DNA of 39,361 nucleotides from Bacillaceae bacterium (GCA_017656265.1 JACDOD010000020.1:1-39361); one strand, 5' to 3'; shown: positions 25,891 to 34,533, counted from the first letter of the stretch. Numbers and translations are program-made. Notes: generated by a model from the letters alone, not told the origin.

Positions 25891-25917
25891 TTCTCGCACC
25901 CAATTTGAGTGCGAGAA
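25891..25917 (-). promoter_or_regulatory. 9-bp hairpin in the leader of the McrB-like gene
   Basis: TTCTCGCAC (25891-25899) pairs with GTGCGAGAA (25909-25917) around a 9-nt loop. It lies 54 bp upstream of the mcrB-like ATG, where it would be in the mRNA leader. It could equally terminate transcription coming from the right or be an operator; no T-run follows it on the minus strand. Confidence 0.4.
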
Positions 25918-25932
25918 CATGTTTCATTTTTT

Positions 25933-25993
25933 AAATAGGGTTAATAGCTTAAAAGCAAAACTTTTAGTTATATATTACCATATAACCCTATTT
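25933..25993. repeat. 11-bp inverted repeat upstream of the McrB-like gene
   Basis: AAATAGGGTTA (25933-25943) and TAACCCTATTT (25983-25993) are exact reverse complements separated by 39 bp of AT-rich DNA. This is where a promoter for the McrB operon would be expected. Paired distant sites like this can bind a regulator; alternatively it is chance pairing in AT-rich DNA. Confidence 0.5.
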
Positions 25994-26046
25994 TTGTTGA
26001 ATTTTCTGTATATTTACGGATTTTTCCCGATCATGTTCCGGTATTT

Positions 26047-26632
26047 TTAAGGACCCTGCTCCTCAAATACAAATGGCTGAAAGTCCAGTTCCCAGTTGTC
26101 AGATGATCCTTCAAAGTAAAGCTGAAATTTGGATGCATCTTCTGGGAGTGGGGGAAATGTAATGATACCTTCACTGGAGACTCCCGGTAGGATATCAGAC
26201 TGGACTTCAGGATATTCTGCCTCGTAATTATATTGTTCCTCCAACTGCTAACCGTTGACTATGATTCTTGTATTAAAGGAATAGAATGAATTTTTATCGC
26301 TGGTGTCATTAGTGACTTTAACATAGACACGGGTTTCTTCGTCTGCCAGTTCAATTTTTTGAACGGTAAGCCGGTAACCGTGCTGATTTTGTTTCTCCTT
26401 GAGATCGATGGTCTTTTTGGCCGATGCGAATGCAGTCTGATAGTCGGTTTTTTCGATCGTGTCAGCCAGTGTTAATAGCGCTGTGAGTACTGCCCCAAAA
26501 GCATTTTCACCTTCAAATACATCTTCCACTATTCTATAAACCGAATAGTTTTGAGAGGTAAAGCAATTGAAGGGGCTCAAAAAACTCCTTTACCTTCTGC
26601 CACTCACTCTCTTCATAACGGTCAAGATTCAT
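26047..26632 (-). pseudogene. DUF4352-like protein gene, interrupted
   Basis: Three pieces read in order. First, MNLDRYEESEWQKVKEFFE from ATG 26632. A frame change near 26575 leads into FNCFTSQNYSVYRIVEDVFE…VYVKVTNDTSDKNSFYSFNT. An in-frame TAG at 26245-26247, where Gln is likely, separates the end QLEEQYNYEAEYPEVQSDIL…FQLYFEGSSDNWELDF. The beta-rich pattern (V.VTN.S....FY.F, then FP.LPE.. F.L.FEG) is that of DUF4352-type extracellular domains of Firmicutes. No signal peptide or zinc ribbon remains at the N-terminus, so the gene is also 5'-truncated. It cannot make a full protein. Confidence 0.6.
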
Positions 26633-26741
26633 GACGGTGGAAGAAGCTCAGGAACTGCTGGCCAGTAATGTAGCTTATCTTGACTTTCCAGCAGAAAGCT
26701 ATGAAACGAGTGGTTTTTTCAAAAATTTTCTTCAGCCAGGT

Positions 26742-26790
26742 AAAAAGCGCCAGACCCATAGCCTGTACTGGCCATGTTCTGGCGCTTTTT
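26742..26790. terminator. Bidirectional intrinsic terminator
   Basis: AAAAAGCGCCAGA (26742-26754) pairs with TCTGGCGCTTTTT (26778-26790) over 13 bp. It has T-runs on both strands and lies 9 bp after the stop of the minus-strand HEPN gene at 26799. Confidence 0.85.
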
Positions 26791-26798
26791 TATCATCT

Positions 26799-27197
26799 TC
26801 AATTTTTAGCCTTGTTTTTCATTTCATTTAACCATTTATCCAGTAATCCTACGTGCTGTTTGATGCGAAGAAAAATCTCCTGTGCCAGTTGTTCATTATA
26901 CGTATGTGAAGTTAAATTCCGATCATCGGCCATTTCCAGGGCATGAGCAGTTTCTGATTCGTCCAAAAGCCCAACTTCCCTGCAGGTTCGAATCACCCGC
27001 TTTGGCGAGGCCACGTCAAATCCTTCCCTGTCAAGCAGGAATTGTTTCGCTGCTTTCCATACCGCCTCAAATGTATATTCAAAACGCTGGATAGCTGCAT
27101 CCCGTTCAATAGCTGTCGGTTTTTCAATAGCAGCGACTTCCTTCAATGACTCCAGCGCTCGGGCAGCCAATTCAACCCTCTGTTTTAAACGTTCCAT
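26799..27197 (-). CDS. HI0074-type nucleotidyltransferase substrate-binding (HEPN) protein
   Basis: A 132-aa, all-helical protein of the HI0074 family, the HEPN partner of a minimal nucleotidyltransferase. Visible family marks are RFEYTFEAVWKAAKQFL (about residues 38-54), SPKRVIRTCREVGLL (about 64-78) and DDRNLTSHTYNE (about 91-102), which contains the R-x4-H motif of HEPN RNases (RNLTSH). It overlaps the upstream nucleotidyltransferase gene by 13 bp and ends at a bidirectional terminator. It probably acts as toxin in an MNT/HEPN toxin-antitoxin pair, though HI0074-type proteins were first described as substrate-binding subunits. Intact, unlike the pair at 3943-4550. Confidence 0.88.
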   Translation of the reverse strand: MERLKQRVELAARALESLKEVAAIEKPTAIERDAAIQRFEYTFEAVWKAAKQFLLDREGFDVASPKRVIRTCREVGLLDESETAHALEMADDRNLTSHTYNEQLAQEIFLRIKQHVGLLDKWLNEMKNKAKN

Positions 27198-27493
27198 TGA
27201 ATCCCCTCTTCCATCACTTTTTCCCGGAAATCAACATCTGCTTGGGTTAAGTCCACTAAATCAATGTGATACGGAATATTCGATTCTTCATAGTCCAACC
27301 GCATTCGTGCCAGCGTACCGCGCGGAAGTGAAGTTTGATAGTAAACGCCTACATCTATATCTGAAGTTTTTCTTTCTTTTCCCGTAGCCCAGGAACCAAA
27401 CAAAAAAAGAGTAACATCCTGTCCCTGCAAATGCTCTCTCGCAATTTGATATACTTGACTTAAAATTTCTTCACGGGATATGGCGTGTTTCAA
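27185..27493 (-). CDS. HI0073-type minimal nucleotidyltransferase (MNT)
   Basis: A 102-aa minimal nucleotidyltransferase. LFLFGSWATGKERKTSDIDV (about residues 29-48) holds the GS…D-x-D catalytic signature, with a third acidic residue in YHIDLVDL near 74-81. It probably AMPylates or otherwise neutralises the HEPN partner encoded immediately downstream, with which it overlaps by 13 bp. The start is a TTG at 27493 preceded by GAGGAAGAG. Confidence 0.88.
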   Translation of the reverse strand: MKHAISREEILSQVYQIAREHLQGQDVTLFLFGSWATGKERKTSDIDVGVYYQTSLPRGTLARMRLDYEESNIPYHIDLVDLTQADVDFREKVMEEGIQWNV

Positions 27494-27794
27494 CGGCTCT
27501 TCCTCCGTTCCGTTTTTACTATCTATATTTTACCATATTCCGGTCCCAGTCATTCCTTTTCTCTCACCATTCGACCATCTTTAGAATCGGTACAGCCCAA
27601 AACACGATTCCGGCTGGGCTCAAAAATACTACTGCACCGATTTCAGAAAATACGTTTTTCAACACCCGATCCCGCTGGCTTTCCCCCCAGCAGATTTTCT
27701 ATGACCAATCTTATTGGAGAAAGGCTAATTTGGGAATTAATTCCGCGAAATACGCCTTACACAAAAGGATTACATTCAGCCCCAAAGTCATTTA
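27494..27794. other. Gap with a 3' gene remnant on the minus strand
   Basis: On the minus strand about 27564-27700 is open and ends …NVFSEIGAVVFLSPAGIVFW then AVPILKMVEW and a TGA at 27564. It resembles the C-terminal membrane segment of a transporter-like protein, with no start. The remnant contains the first copy of the 43-bp dispersed repeat. The rest shows nothing recognisable. Confidence 0.35.
27655..27697. repeat. 43-bp dispersed repeat, copy 1
   Basis: Identical over 43 bp to 33467-33509, with looser similarity for about 15 bp more. It contains an inverted repeat, GCTGG-8 nt-CCAGC (CGCTGGCTTTCCCCCCAGC), that can form a hairpin. Same orientation as copy 2. Confidence 0.85.
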
Positions 27795-29807
27795 TCATGA
27801 CTGATTAGCCCTGTTTTCCAGTGCTATCGTTACTTTAAACAAATCCCCATCCACCTGAATATCCAGGGATCCTCCATGCAGGTCTATAATGGATTTGGCA
27901 ATGGCAAGACCTAAACCAGAACCCTCTGTATGCCGTGATTCATCCCCCCGCTTAAAACGTTCAAACAGTTCTTCCACATTTTCACTCAGTTCATACTTTG
28001 ATACATTTTTGAAGGTAATCATAACCTTACCCTCATTTTCTTTCACCTGAATGTAAACCCTTGAGTGATCAAGCGAATACTTCAGAATATTGCTAATTAA
28101 ATTTTCGAAAACCCGCCACAGTTTCTGGCCATCCACGAAAGCATATACCGGCTGTTCCGGAGTTTGAATACGAAACTGTAAGGATGATTCTTTTATTGAA
28201 TCGTTATATTCGGCCAGAGCTTGCTGAAGGAGCTGGACGATATCAATTTTTTCTTTCATCAGTTTAATATTTCCGCTGGCCATTTTCGATGCTTCAAACA
28301 AATCATCAATTAACGTTTTTAGACGTTTTGATTTCCGGTCTATGACTTCAATATACGAACTGCGCTCACTTTCGGGAAGCTCAGGATTTTTCAGCAGATC
28401 GACATAGGTCATAATGGATGTCAGAGGTGTCCGCAAATCATGACTGACATTCGTGATCAGCTCTGTTTTCAGCCTCTCACTTTTGGCGCGGGCTCTTTGC
28501 GATGATTGTACCCCATATTTCATTTTGTTAATATATTCAGCCAGCTCTGCTAAAACAGACCTTCCTTTAATCTCCAAATCAGGCTCGTACCGACCGTTCA
28601 CCAGTGCTCCAGCATTTCGGACAATCTGATTGAAATAGCCGGTCCTTTTCAAAATCAGGAAAAACAGAGGAAGACCGACTACTAGCAAGAGAGGCAGATA
28701 GAGAGCGATAAAATCTTCATCGACTGCAACGAGAACTGTACCTGCACCTAATAGAAATACAACGGTCAAAATGATAAAAACCTGAGTGCCTACTCTTCTG
28801 TTCAGAAATGCGCCTGCAACAATACGTAGAAATTTAGCGATTAAAGAGTGTTTCCAGCTTTCCCTTATCGAGGAACCATCCTTTATTCTAGGATACAAAC
28901 AAACAATCTGTATAATGAAAAGCCACAGTAAAGCAGTTAAAAAAATCAGGTGATAGAGGATTCCTTCAGCCGTATTCAGAATTTGATGACCGTATGTTAA
29001 AAAGGAATAATCAAAAAACAAATCAATGGCCGGGACTGCGGTAAAAAGCAAAACTACCAGTGAAGCATCAATCGGAATCTTATGAAAGAATTTCTCCCAC
29101 CACTTAAAGTTCACTCTGCTCAAAATTTCCCTTTTCTTATTGACCAGCAAACTGATGACCAGAGCAATGACTGCACCAGCGGTATATATCCAGAAGACCG
29201 TTCTTTGGTATTTAAAATGTTCAGCTTCTCTTATGATAAAATTTGTCTCCGTGATATTTCTTGAAATTCCCACATATCCTTCATAAAATGTATGATTATT
29301 CGCGGTGATATAATTGGCAATTTCTTCGTAACCGTAAATAATCAATGGATTATTGCCCCCCAGATCGTGTGCAGTGCTGGAAGGGATGTTTTTAACTATA
29401 CGCATATTTTCCTCACGAAAATAATCTTTGACTGATTGTTTATTTTCGATATCTAAATTGGTGTAAACCCTTTCTGTTTCTGTATCTTTCAGATAGTATT
29501 GAAATGTATTTTTATACCGCTCATATACAGAACGATAACTTTCTAATTGGCTATAAAATGCATCAATTTCCTCTTCGCTTTCCTCTGCAGAATTTATGAT
29601 TTCATCCCTGGTTTTGTAATAAATGTCAAAGGTATAGATATATCTGAATAAATCCTTTAGATGATATTCAAAATCATCCGTTTGAAAATAACTTGTTTTC
29701 ACATAATCATGTTCTACTGCTAATGGCATTAAAACTCCGCTGAGCCCATAAGTAAACATTACCAGCCAGGCAAAAATTTTTAATCTATTTTTCAATTTTG
29801 TATCCAA
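27795..29807 (-). CDS. Membrane sensor histidine kinase (VanS-like)
   Basis: A 670-aa sensor kinase. There is one N-terminal membrane segment (about 10-32) and an extracytoplasmic region of about 170 residues. Several further segments lie between about 205 and 385, including VFWIYTAGAVIALVISLLV and VFIILTVVFLLGAGTVLVAV. The HisKA H-box TNVSHDLRTPLTSIMTYVDL has its phospho-His near 455. The ATPase domain has the N-box ENLISNILKYS and G-box GSGLGLAIAK. The multi-pass sensor region is longer than in typical VanS. The TTG start at 29807 overlaps the response regulator gene by 23 bp and has an ATGGGGA site. The signal sensed is unknown. Confidence 0.9.
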   Translation of the reverse strand: MDTKLKNRLKIFAWLVMFTYGLSGVLMPLAVEHDYVKTSYFQTDDFEYHLKDLFRYIYTFDIYYKTRDEIINSAEESEEEIDAFYSQLESYRSVYERYKNTFQYYLKDTETERVYTNLDIENKQSVKDYFREENMRIVKNIPSSTAHDLGGNNPLIIYGYEEIANYITANNHTFYEGYVGISRNITETNFIIREAEHFKYQRTVFWIYTAGAVIALVISLLVNKKREILSRVNFKWWEKFFHKIPIDASLVVLLFTAVPAIDLFFDYSFLTYGHQILNTAEGILYHLIFLTALLWLFIIQIVCLYPRIKDGSSIRESWKHSLIAKFLRIVAGAFLNRRVGTQVFIILTVVFLLGAGTVLVAVDEDFIALYLPLLLVVGLPLFFLILKRTGYFNQIVRNAGALVNGRYEPDLEIKGRSVLAELAEYINKMKYGVQSSQRARAKSERLKTELITNVSHDLRTPLTSIMTYVDLLKNPELPESERSSYIEVIDRKSKRLKTLIDDLFEASKMASGNIKLMKEKIDIVQLLQQALAEYNDSIKESSLQFRIQTPEQPVYAFVDGQKLWRVFENLISNILKYSLDHSRVYIQVKENEGKVMITFKNVSKYELSENVEELFERFKRGDESRHTEGSGLGLAIAKSIIDLHGGSLDIQVDGDLFKVTIALENRANQS

Positions 29808-30477
29808 TTCCCCATACCACCTTTAAATACCTTGGATTCTTAGGTTCAATTTCTATCTTTTCCCGGATTTTTCGTATATGCACCGCAACCGTATTTTCTG
29901 AATTATAATAAGGCTCTTTCCAGACCTTTTCGTATATTTCAGAAATCGAAAATACTCGGTCTGCATTCAGCATCAGTAATTCAAGAATCCTATATTCGAT
30001 AGGCGTTAATTTAACAGGTTCTCCATCAACGGTCACTTCTTTGGCCTCCTGATTAAGGGCAAGTCCATCGATTTGTACGGTTTTATTCATACCTTCATAA
30101 TTACCTAATTCTACATATCTTCTCAGTTGAGATTTGACTCTGGCGATCAGTTCAAGCGGATTAAAAGGTTTGGTAATATAATCATCTGCCCCCACCTGCA
30201 GACCCAAAACTTTATCGGTATCTTCACTTTTTGCACTCAGAATAATAATGGGAATGTTTTTTTCTTCACGTATTTTAAAAGTAGCTTCAATCCCATCCAT
30301 TTCCGGCATCATAATATCCAGAAGAATCAGATGAATCTCACGCTCGTTTAATATTTCAATGGCTTCAATCCCATTCTGAGCCTTGAGTACAGTCATTCCT
30401 TCATTCTTTAAATAAACTTCAATTCCATCACGAATTTCCCTGTCATCATCAACAACGAGTACAACATAATGATCCAT
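29785..30477 (-). CDS. OmpR/VanR-family response regulator
   Basis: A receiver plus winged-helix DNA-binding protein of 230 aa from the ATG at 30477, chosen because AGGAGG lies 9 bp upstream; a longer 260-aa frame has no ribosome site. The receiver has the acidic pair VVDDD (residues 7-11 region), phospho-Asp in LILLDIMMPEMDG near 53, the Thr/Ser in IIILSAKSE and the Lys in DDYITKPFNPLELIARV. The C-terminal OmpR-type domain has LTPIEYRILELLM and TVAVHIRKIREKIE. It is the partner of the overlapping histidine kinase. Its target genes are not evident; the envelope genes upstream are plausible only by position. Confidence 0.93.
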   Translation of the reverse strand: MDHYVVLVVDDDREIRDGIEVYLKNEGMTVLKAQNGIEAIEILNEREIHLILLDIMMPEMDGIEATFKIREEKNIPIIILSAKSEDTDKVLGLQVGADDYITKPFNPLELIARVKSQLRRYVELGNYEGMNKTVQIDGLALNQEAKEVTVDGEPVKLTPIEYRILELLMLNADRVFSISEIYEKVWKEPYYNSENTVAVHIRKIREKIEIEPKNPRYLKVVWGIGYKIEK

Positions 30478-30696
30478 CCGAATTTTCCTCCTAGCTGAAA
30501 GCTTCCGCGCATCTATTGTAAGGATTTGTCTTAAGTATAAAAAAGTTCTTAATAACAATTTACCCATAAGAATGATTGAAAATATAGCCCTGAACCTGAA
30601 ACTGCAGATCCTTTCATTGTTTTTTTGGAATTCACGCAGTAAAGAGAACGCAATTCATGATAATAAATTTTGCCTAATTTAAAAGTTTTCTGAACC

Positions 30697-31485
30697 CTAG
30701 ATCACTCGCTCTACTGGTTTCTTGGCTCTGAAGACTTCATCAGAAAGAGCCTTTCTTGCTGCCATCCGGCCGCGCTCAATAATGTCAGGAATTAATTTCG
30801 GTTTAAATCTTCCAACATTCACGAGATCGATGTCGATGATGGTATCTGCATAATTTTCTAGAAGCTGATCTGTATTGATGTGGCTGGCAATATCCATATA
30901 CCGGCTGACACAGGTGATTGCATTTCCCGGGGTACGGCTCTGACTTTTTGAACTTAAAACTCTAATTGCTATGACACGATCCGCTCCCATTTTTTTGACG
31001 ACATCTGCTGGATTATTGTTTATTATATAGCCATCCGCAAGCAGTTTGTCACCCATTTCAACCGGTGAAAATATACCAGGTATGGCAATGGAAGCTCGTA
31101 AAGCCCTGGCCACTTCTCCTTCATTGATTATTTCAGCCTTCCTTGAGTTTAAATCCACACAGACAACAGAAAATGGAATCTCTAGATCCGAAAAATGCCT
31201 GCCATCAGTAAGTTTCAATAGAGTTTGATAAATCCTTTCTCCTTTTAGGAATCCTTTTCGGTTGAGACTAAAGTCCATATGTTTTCGGATGGACAATGAT
31301 TCAAGGATTTCTCCCATTTGATTGGGTTGAATCCCACAGGCAAAAAGACCGCCTATTAAAGCACCTGCGCTTGTTCCAGCTATATGGGTAATGAAATAAT
31401 TCTGCTGGATCATCTCCTGTAAAGCCCCAATGTGGGCAGCACCCCGCAAACTTCCTCCTCCAAGGGAAACACCTGCCTCATACAC
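30697..31485 (-). CDS. Patatin-like phospholipase (RssA/YlbK type)
   Basis: A 262-aa serine hydrolase of the patatin family. The oxyanion-hole motif is GGGSLRGAAHIG (residues 9-20), the nucleophile elbow is GTSAG with Ser 39, and the catalytic Asp is in LLADGYIINN near residue 150. It thus has the Ser-Asp dyad and should hydrolyse acyl lipids at the inner membrane face. No signal peptide. The GTG start at 31485 follows a GGGGGAGG site, 18 bp after the DedA gene. It is the last gene of the glycosyltransferase-DedA-patatin operon, suggesting a joint role in membrane lipid turnover. Confidence 0.9.
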   Translation of the reverse strand: MYEAGVSLGGGSLRGAAHIGALQEMIQQNYFITHIAGTSAGALIGGLFACGIQPNQMGEILESLSIRKHMDFSLNRKGFLKGERIYQTLLKLTDGRHFSDLEIPFSVVCVDLNSRKAEIINEGEVARALRASIAIPGIFSPVEMGDKLLADGYIINNNPADVVKKMGADRVIAIRVLSSKSQSRTPGNAITCVSRYMDIASHINTDQLLENYADTIIDIDLVNVGRFKPKLIPDIIERGRMAARKALSDEVFRAKKPVERVI

Positions 31486-31503
31486 GTTTTTTTCCTCCCC
31501 CTG

Positions 31504-32088
31504 TCATAATTTGATTGTACGTTTTCTTATATGTTTCAATAGATAATAAAGTAAAGCAACTCCTGTCATTACAGATACGGCCGCATACACATAAATGCTA
31601 TGATTCTGATAGAACGCCTGAAATGCTGAATAACTCCCATTAAAATAGTTTCCCAAAAGCAGCATCACATAGGACCATGGATAAATACCCATAAAGGTAA
31701 GGGATAAGTATCGAGTAAGGTTCATTTTGCTCATTCCTGCAGCATAAGAAATATAGTTTCCGAGTCCAAAAGGTCTAGATACAGCAACACTCCACTGGCC
31801 GTAACGCACAAATAATTCTCTTGCTTTTTGAAACCCTTTACTCGGCTTCTGAAAAAACCATTCCAGTTTTCCTCCCAGAACATATGGAACTAAACTGGAT
31901 AAACTATAAGCCGCACTCATTCCCATAGCGATATATGCAGTATTCAAATAATTGACCGGAAGGATATATCCATAGGCTAAAACCACAGCAATTCCCGGAA
32001 AAGGAATGGATAAACCTTCGAGAAACATAGCTGCGAATAATCCCGGAAGCCCGATTTCTTTTAGCATGTTGAGGATGTAATCAACCAC
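31504..32088 (-). CDS. DedA/VTT-domain membrane protein
   Basis: A 194-aa integral membrane protein of the DedA (SNARE-associated/VTT) family, which includes lipid scramblases and flippases. Features are the N-terminal LPGLFAAMFLEGLSIPFPGI with its re-entrant Pro/Gly motif, RPFGLGNYISYAAGMSKMN, the conserved Arg in SRPFG, and about four hydrophobic segments. The GTG start at 32088 has a GGGGGAG site and overlaps the glycosyltransferase stop by 8 bp, showing translational coupling. Confidence 0.9.
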   Translation of the reverse strand: MVDYILNMLKEIGLPGLFAAMFLEGLSIPFPGIAVVLAYGYILPVNYLNTAYIAMGMSAAYSLSSLVPYVLGGKLEWFFQKPSKGFQKARELFVRYGQWSVAVSRPFGLGNYISYAAGMSKMNLTRYLSLTFMGIYPWSYVMLLLGNYFNGSYSAFQAFYQNHSIYVYAAVSVMTGVALLYYLLKHIRKRTIKL

Positions 32089-33289
32089 CGCTAACTCCCC
32101 CAGATGATGTCATTATGTATTCCCTGGTTTCATCATTGGTGACTTGCTGGATGTCACCAGCCTTCAAAAGAAAATTGATAAACTGAAAGATCTGATCTGG
32201 ATCTTTGAATTCCTGTTCATCCTCAAATTGTCTTAACACACGATAAAAGTTCCTCATTTTAGGTTCACTGTTCATAACATCAAGAATTTGTCTTGTAATA
32301 CTTTTTTGATCATCAATTACAAATACAAGCCCCTGTTTCCTTAAATGGTTTAAATTGATTTCTTCCTGTCCGGGAAGGGCAGAATGGATAAAGGTCGGCA
32401 GTTTTTTTCTAATGGCCTCACTGACCGTCACACCCCCGGGCTTGGTCAGGATAGCATCGGCCATATTGTAAAGATCATTCATCTTTTCCCGTGAGGAAAT
32501 ATAAGGAATGGGGTGTACGTTGGGACAATCGAATTCAGAAAGAGTTTGATAGAGTTTTTTATTTTTTCCGCACAATACATAAAAGTGTACTTTCTCCTCA
32601 AAGCGTTCTTTCTCTATCAGTTCCTGTATTTTCCCGAGCCCTGCACTTCCTCCAGAAAAAATAATGCGAAGTTCTTTTTTCTGTTTTGTACTTTTTGAGG
32701 GGCTTAAAAAACTTTCGTGTACAGGAACCCCTGTTATCAATACATTTTGTTCTGGTATGCAGTCATTCAGGACTAAACGAGATTTCATGTTGATGTCAGA
32801 AACAAAATGATGGTCCACCGCATCTCTGCCCCACACATCATTAATGAAAAAATCCGTGTATACGTTGATAACGGGAACCGAGCATACTCCCCTTTTCTTT
32901 AGCTTGTTTACAAGATAAGAAGGAAATGCGTGAGTACAAATAATTAAGTCAGGCTCTTCCTGTTCAATGATCTGTTTCATCTTTTTCAAAAAGAGGAGCT
33001 CATAGTGTCTGTAGGAACGTGTTTTGTTTAATTTGTAGGCAAGTGTTCTGTATACCCATGCATAGGATTTTGGAAAATGCTGAATCCACCGTAAATAAAA
33101 GCCAGTTATGAACTTCTCAATAGCCGGATTCCAGCAATGCATGATATCTACTTTTTTGCATTTTATCTCATTTGAACGATTGCGAATGTATTCTGAGATG
33201 GCATTGGCTGCCTGATGATGGCCGGACGGTAAGCTATCCAAAAGAGGAAAAAATAATATTTTTTTCAGTTTCAACCACCTCTTGACCAT
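32081..33289 (-). CDS. MGDG-synthase/UgtP-like glycosyltransferase
   Basis: A 402-aa GT28-type glycosyltransferase. The N-terminal MGDG_synth domain has FPLLDSLPSGHHQAANAISE (residues about 14-33) and the C-terminal UDP-sugar-binding half has ADAILTKPGGVTVSEAIRKK (about 284-303) with GQEEIN. Family members add glucose or galactose to diacylglycerol to make glycolipids and lipoteichoic acid anchors (UgtP/YpfP in Bacillus). The sugar cannot be told from sequence. It is the first gene of the lipid operon with DedA and patatin genes. The ATG at 33289 has no clear ribosome site; a TTG at 33277 just behind AAGAGGTGG is an alternative. Confidence 0.87.
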   Translation of the reverse strand: MVKRWLKLKKILFFPLLDSLPSGHHQAANAISEYIRNRSNEIKCKKVDIMHCWNPAIEKFITGFYLRWIQHFPKSYAWVYRTLAYKLNKTRSYRHYELLFLKKMKQIIEQEEPDLIICTHAFPSYLVNKLKKRGVCSVPVINVYTDFFINDVWGRDAVDHHFVSDINMKSRLVLNDCIPEQNVLITGVPVHESFLSPSKSTKQKKELRIIFSGGSAGLGKIQELIEKERFEEKVHFYVLCGKNKKLYQTLSEFDCPNVHPIPYISSREKMNDLYNMADAILTKPGGVTVSEAIRKKLPTFIHSALPGQEEINLNHLRKQGLVFVIDDQKSITRQILDVMNSEPKMRNFYRVLRQFEDEQEFKDPDQIFQFINFLLKAGDIQQVTNDETREYIMTSSGGVSGG

Positions 33290-33466
33290 TTTTTGTGCAT
33301 TAGCATTGGTCGTTCCATGACCTTTCCTTTCATTTCATGTGTTGATTATAAGCGGTAAAAATAAAGAAATTCTAATGAAAAAAATTAAGATTTTTTTAAA
33401 TTTATTCCGTGTCCCTGTTTTTTTCATATAATTTAAGGATCATCATTTCCTGTAATCAAAGGTTCC

Positions 33467-33509
33467 TTTTTCAACACCCGATCCCGCTGGCTTTCCCCCC
33501 AGCAGATTT
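33467..33509. repeat. 43-bp dispersed repeat, copy 2, in the 3' end of the DUF817 gene
   Basis: Exact 43-bp match to 27655-27697, same orientation, with the internal GCTGG/CCAGC hairpin. Read on the minus strand it encodes the last residues KSAGGKASGIGC and the TGA stop at 33471 of the DUF817 protein. Confidence 0.85.
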
Positions 33510-34277
33510 CATATGACTAATCTTTTGCTTCGTCTGCTTTAACGCGGCTACTATAAGAAAGCTTACAATCACTAATAAAAGCCACGAGCTGACCTTCCCC
33601 GGGTGAACAATTCTCCATGCTTCGCTCTGGTTGGGATATTCCCAGGCTCCAAAGAACGTTGCGATATTTTCGGCGATCCATATAAAGAATCCGATGAGCA
33701 CAAAAGATAGGATGATTGGCATACGATAACGGACACCACCCACCTCATAGGTGACCCATGATTTCCAGAATACAATTACCACAAGTACGGATAGCCACCA
33801 GCGAACGTCCACCCAAAAATGGTGGGTGAAAAAATTTAAATAGATCGCAGCTGCAAGAGGCACGGTTGCCCAGAACGGCGGCCACTTCCCCAGCTCTACC
33901 TTTAACCTCCTCCATGCCTGGCAAAGATAACTCGCCACACTGGCGTACATGAATCCGCTATACAAAGGCACTCCGAAAATTTTAAAATATCCTTTTTCCG
34001 GATATGACCAGGAGCCCATATGTACTTTGAAGATTTCGAGAGCAAGGCCAATCATGTGAAACAGGGTGATCACCTTCAGTTCATCCCGGGTTTCAAGCCC
34101 GGAACGCACCATCCACCACTGCATCAGAAGGCAGATGATGAGGAGCCAGTCATACCGCGGCAGGAAGGGAGGGGGCACGATTTGTGTAAAAGCCAGCGCG
34201 GCAAAAATAGTCGCAGGAAACAGACAGGATAGGGCCTGCTCCCAGCCAAAGCGGACAAGCTGTATTAGTGGTCTCAT
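33471..34277 (-). CDS. DUF817 family integral membrane protein
   Basis: A 268-aa protein with about seven to eight hydrophobic segments and the conserved DUF817 blocks FKVHMGSWSYPEKGYFKIFG, VPLYSGFMYASVASYLCQAW and NFFTHHFWVDVRWWL, with ENIATFFGAWEYPNQSEAW near the C-terminus. Function is unknown. A TTGGAGGC site precedes the ATG. The natural end is probably near KQTKQK; the last 12-14 residues come from the 43-bp dispersed repeat and are not expected in homologues. Confidence 0.9.
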   Translation of the reverse strand: MRPLIQLVRFGWEQALSCLFPATIFAALAFTQIVPPPFLPRYDWLLIICLLMQWWMVRSGLETRDELKVITLFHMIGLALEIFKVHMGSWSYPEKGYFKIFGVPLYSGFMYASVASYLCQAWRRLKVELGKWPPFWATVPLAAAIYLNFFTHHFWVDVRWWLSVLVVIVFWKSWVTYEVGGVRYRMPIILSFVLIGFFIWIAENIATFFGAWEYPNQSEAWRIVHPGKVSSWLLLVIVSFLIVAALKQTKQKISHMKSAGGKASGIGC

Positions 34278-34311
34278 TTCCGAGCCTCCAAAAAATTAGA
34301 AGGAAAAATTA

Positions 34312-34533
34312 TTAATCCTGAGTCTCTTCTTCACTTACGTATTCCAGGATATCCCCTGGCTGGCAATCCAGTGCTTTGCAAATCGCCTCTAATGTTGAAA
34401 ACCGGATCGCTTTTGCCTTTCCATTTTTCAATATGGAAAGATTCGCCATGGTGATTCCAACCTTTTCCGAAAGTTCGGTTACGCTCATTTTCCGTTTCGC
34501 CAGCATGACATCAATATTGACTTTGATTGGCAT
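34312..34533 (-). CDS. YozG-type HTH (Cro/CI) regulator
   Basis: A 73-aa single-domain helix-turn-helix protein: MPIKVNIDVMLAKRKMSVTE, then LSEKVGITMANLSILKNGKA as the recognition unit and LEAICKALDCQPGDILEYV at the C-terminus. The start ATG at 34533 is chosen because GAGGTG (34540-34545) sits 6 bp upstream; a GTG at 34542 would overlap that site. It is translationally linked to the DUF2975 gene, whose stop lies within the same site. This pairing is common in Firmicutes, where the HTH protein probably controls its own operon. Confidence 0.9.
   Translation of the reverse strand: MPIKVNIDVMLAKRKMSVTELSEKVGITMANLSILKNGKAKAIRFSTLEAICKALDCQPGDILEYVSEEETQD

Noticed and set aside
26631-26829. Plus-strand frame MTVEEAQELLASNVAYLDFP ending through a terminator
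   Set aside because: It has no ribosome site, runs through the terminator hairpin and lies antisense to the decayed DUF4352-like gene. It might be a gene remnant, but the support is too thin.
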